Part shown: positions 60,701 to 64,000 of the stretch, piece after piece | How the letters are laid out: each line of letters begins with the position of its first letter | How positions within the stretch are numbered: the stretch's first letter is position 1 | Assembly (NCBI RefSeq): GCF_014154935.1 | Contig: NZ_JACEHH010000014.1 | Span: 121,401-185,400 of the forward strand | Length of the DNA stretch: 64,000 nucleotides | Direction: 5' to 3' | DNA from: Stieleria mannarensis | GTDB taxonomy: Bacteria; Planctomycetota; Planctomycetia; Pirellulales; Pirellulaceae | The notes under the pieces: model-generated | Database searches by the model: none | What the model was told of the DNA's origin: nothing | What the model saw: the letters and a program-made list of their open reading frames with translations, nothing else | Translations under genes and position numbers: made by a program

Positions 60701-61438
60701 CGTCGGTCGCAGCAATCCGAAAACCAGTGGCATGGAAGTTTGATCGGTCCGCCGAATCGAAGGCGTGCCCGGCAAGTCGAGTGCGCCGGCGATCCGATCG
60801 GCAATGCCGCTGGTGCTCGCGCTGACCGATCGGCCTCGCATTGCCGCGATTCGCAGCCGAAACAACCCGGCAAACGTGCGTAGGGCAACCCACGTGAATC
60901 CCACGGCGTAAATCCAACCGAGCAGCCACTGAACTTGCGATGGTTGGATGGTGGAAATGAAGCCGGCATCGGCGCCATCGAGACGTTGATTCGTCTGCGG
61001 CTCGATCGGCCTCGTCGCGTTGGCCCCCGGAGACAGTGGTGTTGGGACTGAGAGCAACAATTCGTCGGGCCGTGGTTCTGCCGCCGGATCGGTCGGTTCA
61101 AGTGTTGCCTGTGGCTCGGCCAAGTCCGCGGAAGCCGCGGTTGCAGGAACGTCGCTGTTTCGAGCCGCGGGAGCCACCTCGAAGCGTTGTGCGATCGTGT
61201 CGTTTTGTGGTGTTCCGAAAGGAATCTGCCATCCGCCGACCAAGACGTGCACGGGCAACAGCAGCAGTGTCAGGCCCACCGCCGTCAGCCAGACGCCGTG
61301 CGTTCGCCCAGGATCGAATCGTTTGATGTGAGAGGCGATCCACGAGGCGATCGCCGCGACGATCGTGACCTGAACGATCACGACCAACCACAGTGACAGT
61401 GGGCTGTCGATCAACCAATCATTCAGTGTCTCGCTCAT
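57776..61438 (-). CDS. M56 (BlaR1-like) metallopeptidase with seven carboxypeptidase-regulatory-like repeats
   Basis: A 1220-residue membrane protein. About four N-terminal helices surround the zinc-peptidase motif H267-E-L-M-H271, with FHPAVW following, as in BlaR1/MecR1. From about residue 470 there are seven beta-sandwich units (for example VSGKVISPGGEPVPGAVVIL and IAGRVIDADGNPVAKAMVSI) in place of the penicillin-binding sensor of BlaR1. It overlaps the BlaI-like repressor gene as ATGA. In BlaR1 systems the peptidase destroys the repressor on signal; the ligand here would be detected by the repeats, identity unknown. Confidence 0.88.
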   Translation of the reverse strand: MSETLNDWLIDSPLSLWLVVIVQVTIVAAIASWIASHIKRFDPGRTHGVWLTAVGLTLLLLPVHVLVGGWQIPFGTPQNDTIAQRFEVAPAARNSDVPATAASADLAEPQATLEPTDPAAEPRPDELLLSVPTPLSPGANATRPIEPQTNQRLDGADAGFISTIQPSQVQWLLGWIYAVGFTWVALRTFAGLFRLRIAAMRGRSVSASTSGIADRIAGALDLPGTPSIRRTDQTSMPLVFGLLRPTVLVPDDFDGWSEDEIRSTLLHELMHVRRRDALAQTLASINLMLYWFHPAVWLVDRRLSESREWATDRDVLTASSASGGELNSGRYAESLLNIVTRFRSADAARRLPDRSAIAMSRHSEIEDRLKLILRGVPGLSRWRIASLRLMVATLAVAAVATTVRLDRSAAQVPPDDRTKPAASDAAQTEAADAGPTDEPIQPNDNDLIARVLTCKPTMTESKDHAVIVSVSGKVISPGGEPVPGAVVILRESSGRRASSDINKYLLSVDRNLIRVPDVIGRSETNANGEFEFRRVKAPALANDRTDRWVGSLVAAMPGVGVATSPLTIKKSNPAPIESLALKLTTTNSVSGRFVTPDGQPLAGAIVNLTQLFAPTADLWGPQERFELSMSQLTPRTTTNKSGYFEFQNIPAGLIASIYASHVDWENGYAAVRTSDDVATGEFERPNPWLPSGEIVASPAKMVADPGYTLHGHVIDDQGSGIADVSVYPSPSVGRHKTDSKGDFRFRVSTRLIKRYLDHDDRTIDFSVITSDESPFLSKRIELSKGQLTGKEPINVVLPRAATISGKTVDGSGTPLQHIVVSSLDSPAPYGTVSNDDGTFSLKLPLGEHVVVLTSREPGYAIPKSAYGMTKEEAASLPHRKIKVTDLLPRTLEPIVVPKLATYQVIVSLPDGSPAVGASVILRDEVSPDTNAAGFDRPARIVDRSETESTNSLGRATLVPSEITSPKAFIDVKYLGDNTAFDGTAKLVDAKDSVIHLVLDSSSIVQGRVLVDGEPVAGARVQISITKPVQRTFKGRTITSFQSSGHQLVTTDSDGVYRASVPAGKRVTVFLSNVSDLSFQPTIGYNAQPDADGKLIVKDFELIRGKQEIAGRVIDADGNPVAKAMVSIRRDRDVIPNFWVDYRRESQSTTDANGRFHLKNVPQGKYQLSVRGPQGESSVSATRISTLVPVRTGETDLEITLNLPNLPPIPRLVPIEVTPKR

Positions 61439-61818
61439 TGTTTGTCGCCCCGTGTTTGATGTTCTTTTAGCAATTGTCGCAGACGCTTGACTTGATCGTC
61501 ACTCAATTTCGTCTTCGGATCGGCAAGGTGCGTCGCCAACGCGTCTTCGACCGAGCCGCCGAAGAAGATTTCCAAGACTTTGCGAAACGCCTTGACTGCG
61601 GCGTTCTTGCGAGGCACCGCGGGGAAGTACACGAACTGTTTGCCTTCGCGGCGGTGCTTGACGACACCTTTGGATTCCAACGTGCGAAGCTGCGTCCGCA
61701 CCGTGGCGTTGGCCAGCGGATCGGGCATCGCCGCGACGATCTCGTTGGCGGTCGGTTCGCCGAGCTGGTAGATCACTTCCATAATCTGCCGCTCGCGACG
61801 GGAAAGGTCAGAACGCAC
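61435..61818 (-). CDS. blaI: BlaI/MecI/CopY-family repressor
   Basis: A 127-residue repressor. An N-terminal winged helix (LSRRERQIMEVIYQLGEPTANEIVAAM with ATVRTQLRTLESKGVV as recognition helix) is followed by a helical dimerisation tail. Members bind a palindrome at their own promoter and are inactivated by the partner M56 peptidase. The start is GTG 61818, with GGAGG 7 bases upstream. Two TGTTA-N6-TAACA palindromes lie 38 and 81 bp upstream. Confidence 0.9.
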   Translation of the reverse strand: MRSDLSRRERQIMEVIYQLGEPTANEIVAAMPDPLANATVRTQLRTLESKGVVKHRREGKQFVYFPAVPRKNAAVKAFRKVLEIFFGGSVEDALATHLADPKTKLSDDQVKRLRQLLKEHQTRGDKQ

Positions 61819-61855
61819 GTGAGCCTCCGGGGCGAACAGGGCTGCTGAGACAAAG

Positions 61856-61914
61856 TGTTAGAAAGGTAACAAGTTGATGGCGGTCGGCAAGCTTTTTTTG
61901 TTAGTTTTCTAACA
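61856..61914. promoter_or_regulatory. Paired BlaI-type operators
   Basis: TGTTAGAAAGGTAACA (61856-61871) and TGTTAGTTTTCTAACA (61899-61914) share the pattern TGTTA-N6-TAACA, spaced 43 bp centre to centre (about four helical turns). A weak -35 (TTGCCG) and -10 (TACCTT) lie between them on the minus strand, with the -10 touching the proximal site. Confidence 0.7.
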
Positions 61915-61924
61915 TTTCGAGGCG

Positions 61925-62290
61925 GCGCTGGTGTCTAGGCTTTAGCCGATTCCCCGCAGACGCTTGGGACGCGAGATCTATTGCTGACCAATACCCTTGC
62001 GAGCAAGGCAATACGATGTTGCCAGACAAAGGTTGGTAGGCTCGTCTCTTTGCAAGACGTGATTGATGATTCTGGCTCCCCTCACCCCCAGCCCCTCTCC
62101 CCAAAACAGATCGCGATCAACGTCACTCTTTGATCAGTCTTTTTCGCGCGATCTGATTTAAGGAGAGGGGAGCCATTGGAGAGAGGGAACGCATCGTAAA
62201 GAATCAGCAATACATTTCATGTCCCTCGCGTCTGGCGTCAATGCGCGGTGCCTAAAGGCACCCGAAGATGCGCTTAAAGGCCGGAGACCA
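61925..62290. repeat. Repeat-rich gap with inverted repeat 62074-62174
   Basis: It starts with CGCTGGTGTCTAGGCTTTAG, a member of the dispersed repeat family. GGCTCCCCT (62074) pairs with AGGGGAGCC (62166), and CAGATCGCG with CGCGATCTG inside it. Further palindromic repeat traces lie near 62250 (GGTGCCTAAAGGCACC). No gene is evident before the sulfatase at 62406. Confidence 0.6.
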
Positions 62291-62405
62291 ACGACCACCT
62301 GGCCTCCACAACATCCAAGGCGGCGCCTTGAGGCGAGGTGAACGATTACAATGGGCACCATTCCAATCCAACTCCGCTCCCCACACCACTCCCAGCCATC
62401 GCCCA

Positions 62406-63950
62406 ATGCATCTCCGCCTTCCTTTCATCCTCGCCGCCCTGGTCATCTTGGCGTGTTTTGCGTCTCCCGCCCCTGCCGGCCAGCCGCCCAACATCGTTTT
62501 GATGTTGTCCGACGACATGGGCTGGGCGGATCCGGGGTTTCAGGGTGGCGACGGGGATCTGACGCCGAACCTGGATCGTCTGGCCGGACAAAGTCTTCGT
62601 CTGACCCAGTTTTATGCCCACTCGGTCTGTGCCCCGACCCGCTGCGCCTTGATGACCGGTCGTTATGCGTTTCGCAATTGGATGGACTGGCGGTCGGAAG
62701 ATTTCGGCAAACCGAGTTATTTGAAAAAGCTTGGTTTGGAACTCGCGCACCAACCCGACGGCACGCCGACGCGGATGCTGCACGGGCTTGATACCGGCGA
62801 ACACACGATCGCCGAAGCTTTGAAGGCGTCGGGCTATTTCACCGCGTTGATCGGCAAATGGCACTTGGGAGAATGGCTGCCTGGACAACTGCCGATGGGC
62901 CAGGGCTTTGATCACCAGTACGGTCACTACGGTTGGGGCATCGATTACAACAACTACACCATCCCCCACAATTCGCCGGCGACGTTTGCCGTCTACGACT
63001 GGCATCGCAATCAACAACCGCTGGATGAACAAGGTTACTCGACGGACTTGTTCGCCAACGAGGCCGTGCGTTTGATCTCTGAGCGCAGCAAGGACGTTCC
63101 GTTCTTCATCTATGTCCCTTTCAACGCGATCCACGGACCGCTGGAAGACATCCCGCGCTACACCGACACGCTGGACAAACGCTCGGCGGCGCTGAAGTGT
63201 TTGGATGACGCGGTGGGCCGGATCGTCGGCGCGGTCGACCAGTACGGTTTCTCCGAAAACACGATCGTCGTGTTCGCCAATGACAACGGAGGGCTGACCG
63301 AAGAAGTCAATCGTCCGTACCGAGGAACGAAGAACACGACCTTTGAAGGCGGAGTCCGTGTGGCGTGCACGATGCGGTGGCCGGGCAAGATCCCTGCGGG
63401 CAAGACCAGCGATGCGATGATGCACGTCGTCGACTTGCTGCCCACCTTTGTCTCGTTGGCCGGCGGCAGCACCGAGCCTTGTCGCCCGCTGGATGGCATG
63501 GACATGTCCGGAGTGATTTTGAAGGGCGGACTGAGTCCCCGCGACGAAATCGTTTACGAGGTCGCCGGCAGTGTTCGATTGCCGACGATCCGTTCGGGCG
63601 ATTACAAGCTGATGGGCGACATGCTGTACGACATTGTCAGTGATCCGTCCGAGTCGACCGATGTCGCGGCGCAGCATCCCGAGGTCGTCGCACGGCTGAA
63701 GGCACGTCTGGAGGCTGTCGGAAAGCAACGACCGCCGCTGGAGAAGGTGATCGGGTCGCCGCCGGCGTTGATGGATCCGCCCCAGCCCTGGGTTTACGGG
63801 CAAGCGGAAAATCGCGATGCGCCGGAATGGTTGAAAGAACGGGTGGCGAAGGTCCGCAGCAAGCAGCCCCAATCGTGGCCGCCGGGCGAGACCCCATGGC
63901 CGCAAGCCCCGACCGGCGCGACGATCCAGTACAAGGGTGATGGGCGGTAG
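62406..63950 (+). CDS. Secreted sulfatase
   Basis: A 514-residue sulfatase with signal peptide MHLRLPFILAALVILACFAS. Metal ligands are the Asp pair in MLSDDMGWAD and the formylglycine motif is C75-A-P-T-R79, followed by CALMTGR. IGKWHLG and VFANDNGGLTEE complete the active-site blocks. The C-terminus has a Pro/Trp-rich tail (SWPPGETPWPQAPTG) not seen in the other sulfatases here. The start ATG 62406 was chosen for the signal peptide; the frame is open to 62268. Confidence 0.88.
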   Translation: MHLRLPFILAALVILACFASPAPAGQPPNIVLMLSDDMGWADPGFQGGDGDLTPNLDRLAGQSLRLTQFYAHSVCAPTRCALMTGRYAFRNWMDWRSEDFGKPSYLKKLGLELAHQPDGTPTRMLHGLDTGEHTIAEALKASGYFTALIGKWHLGEWLPGQLPMGQGFDHQYGHYGWGIDYNNYTIPHNSPATFAVYDWHRNQQPLDEQGYSTDLFANEAVRLISERSKDVPFFIYVPFNAIHGPLEDIPRYTDTLDKRSAALKCLDDAVGRIVGAVDQYGFSENTIVVFANDNGGLTEEVNRPYRGTKNTTFEGGVRVACTMRWPGKIPAGKTSDAMMHVVDLLPTFVSLAGGSTEPCRPLDGMDMSGVILKGGLSPRDEIVYEVAGSVRLPTIRSGDYKLMGDMLYDIVSDPSESTDVAAQHPEVVARLKARLEAVGKQRPPLEKVIGSPPALMDPPQPWVYGQAENRDAPEWLKERVAKVRSKQPQSWPPGETPWPQAPTGATIQYKGDGR

Positions 63951-63967
63951 ACCCTGGGGACGGGGCC

Positions 63968-64000
63968 GCGCTGGTGTCTAGCTGGACAGCGCCACTTTGG
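63968..64000. repeat. Dispersed CGCTGGTGTCTAG/CTGGACAGCGCCAC repeat, cut by window end
   Basis: CGCTGGTGTC followed directly by TAGCTGGACAGCGCCACTTT matches the sequence that precedes REP-like copies B and C, so another 64-nt element may lie just beyond the window. Confidence 0.6.

Noticed and set aside
62346..63905. 519-codon open frame on the minus strand opposite a sulfatase
   Set aside because: It lies wholly antisense to a sulfatase with a clear signal peptide and active-site motifs; long antisense frames are common in high-GC genes and this one has no recognisable domain.

Overview
The window is high-GC bacterial DNA that looks like the chromosome of a planctomycete, most likely the Pirellulaceae (Rhodopirellula-like). 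The signs are three DUF1559 pseudopilin-like proteins with the [16 protein letters not shown] processing segment, five secreted formylglycine sulfatases, a PVC-type multidomain protein ending in a CxxCH haem domain, an M56/BlaI pair with carboxypeptidase-regulatory-like repeats, and many intergenic palindromic repeats. I saw no rRNA, tRNA, CRISPR array, integrase or transposase gene. Family assignments come from reading motifs by eye; no search was run.

Layout. 1-1.7 kb: the tail of a His/Cys-rich protein and a DUF1559 protein. 1.8-13.4 kb: a glycan-catabolism locus with a GntR regulator, a DapA/NanA-type lyase, three sulfatases, a sodium:solute symporter and a fusion of FG-GAP repeats with a sialidase-like propeller. 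The core is translationally coupled, but two spacers carry 14-nt tandem repeats. 13.5-16.1 kb: a small lipoprotein, a second DUF1559 gene and an AhpD-like protein. 16.2-23.4 kb: a tight caa3-type oxidase operon (subunit II-cytochrome c, fused subunits I-III, a small membrane protein, CtaG, a triheme cytochrome). It has a wrecked Na+/Ca2+ exchanger on one side and an intact one on the other. 23.5-29.4 kb: two Tll0287-like (DUF3365) haem proteins, an NsrR-like Rrf2 regulator, a sulfite-reductase-type haemoprotein, a GyrI-like protein and a flavohaemoglobin. 29.5-34.7 kb: aconitase, a phosphotransferase/ATPase and a DUF1593 protein. 35.1-38.4 kb: a third DUF1559 gene coupled to PepSY, DUF2271 and DUF4198 genes. 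38.4-45.2 kb: a PQQ-type propeller, an ECF sigma factor, a 1250-residue multidomain haem protein and a Uma2 nuclease.

45.1-53.1 kb holds a periplasmic nitrate reductase locus: napD-napA-tetrahaem napB-napF-like-small protein on the minus strand, and divergently a tetrahaem cytochrome, an NrfC-like Fe-S protein and an NrfD-like membrane protein that may replace NapC. 53.4-64 kb has an esterase, two sulfatases and the BlaI/M56 system among palindromic repeats.

The most interesting signal is an inverted-repeat motif upstream of one DUF3365 gene, the sulfite-reductase-type gene, the flavohaemoglobin gene and the nap/nrf divergent promoter. Two copies are identical at 15 of 16 core positions although they lie 22 kb apart. 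The NsrR-like protein encoded among the first three sites is the obvious candidate regulator, which would tie nitrate respiration, nitric oxide detoxification and possible nitrite/sulfite reduction into one local regulon. A second theme is the density of repeat families, including three copies of a 64-nt twin-hairpin REP-like element, a 25-bp perfect hairpin inside a terminal-inverted-repeat element, and a 130-nt element inserted within the nap operon.
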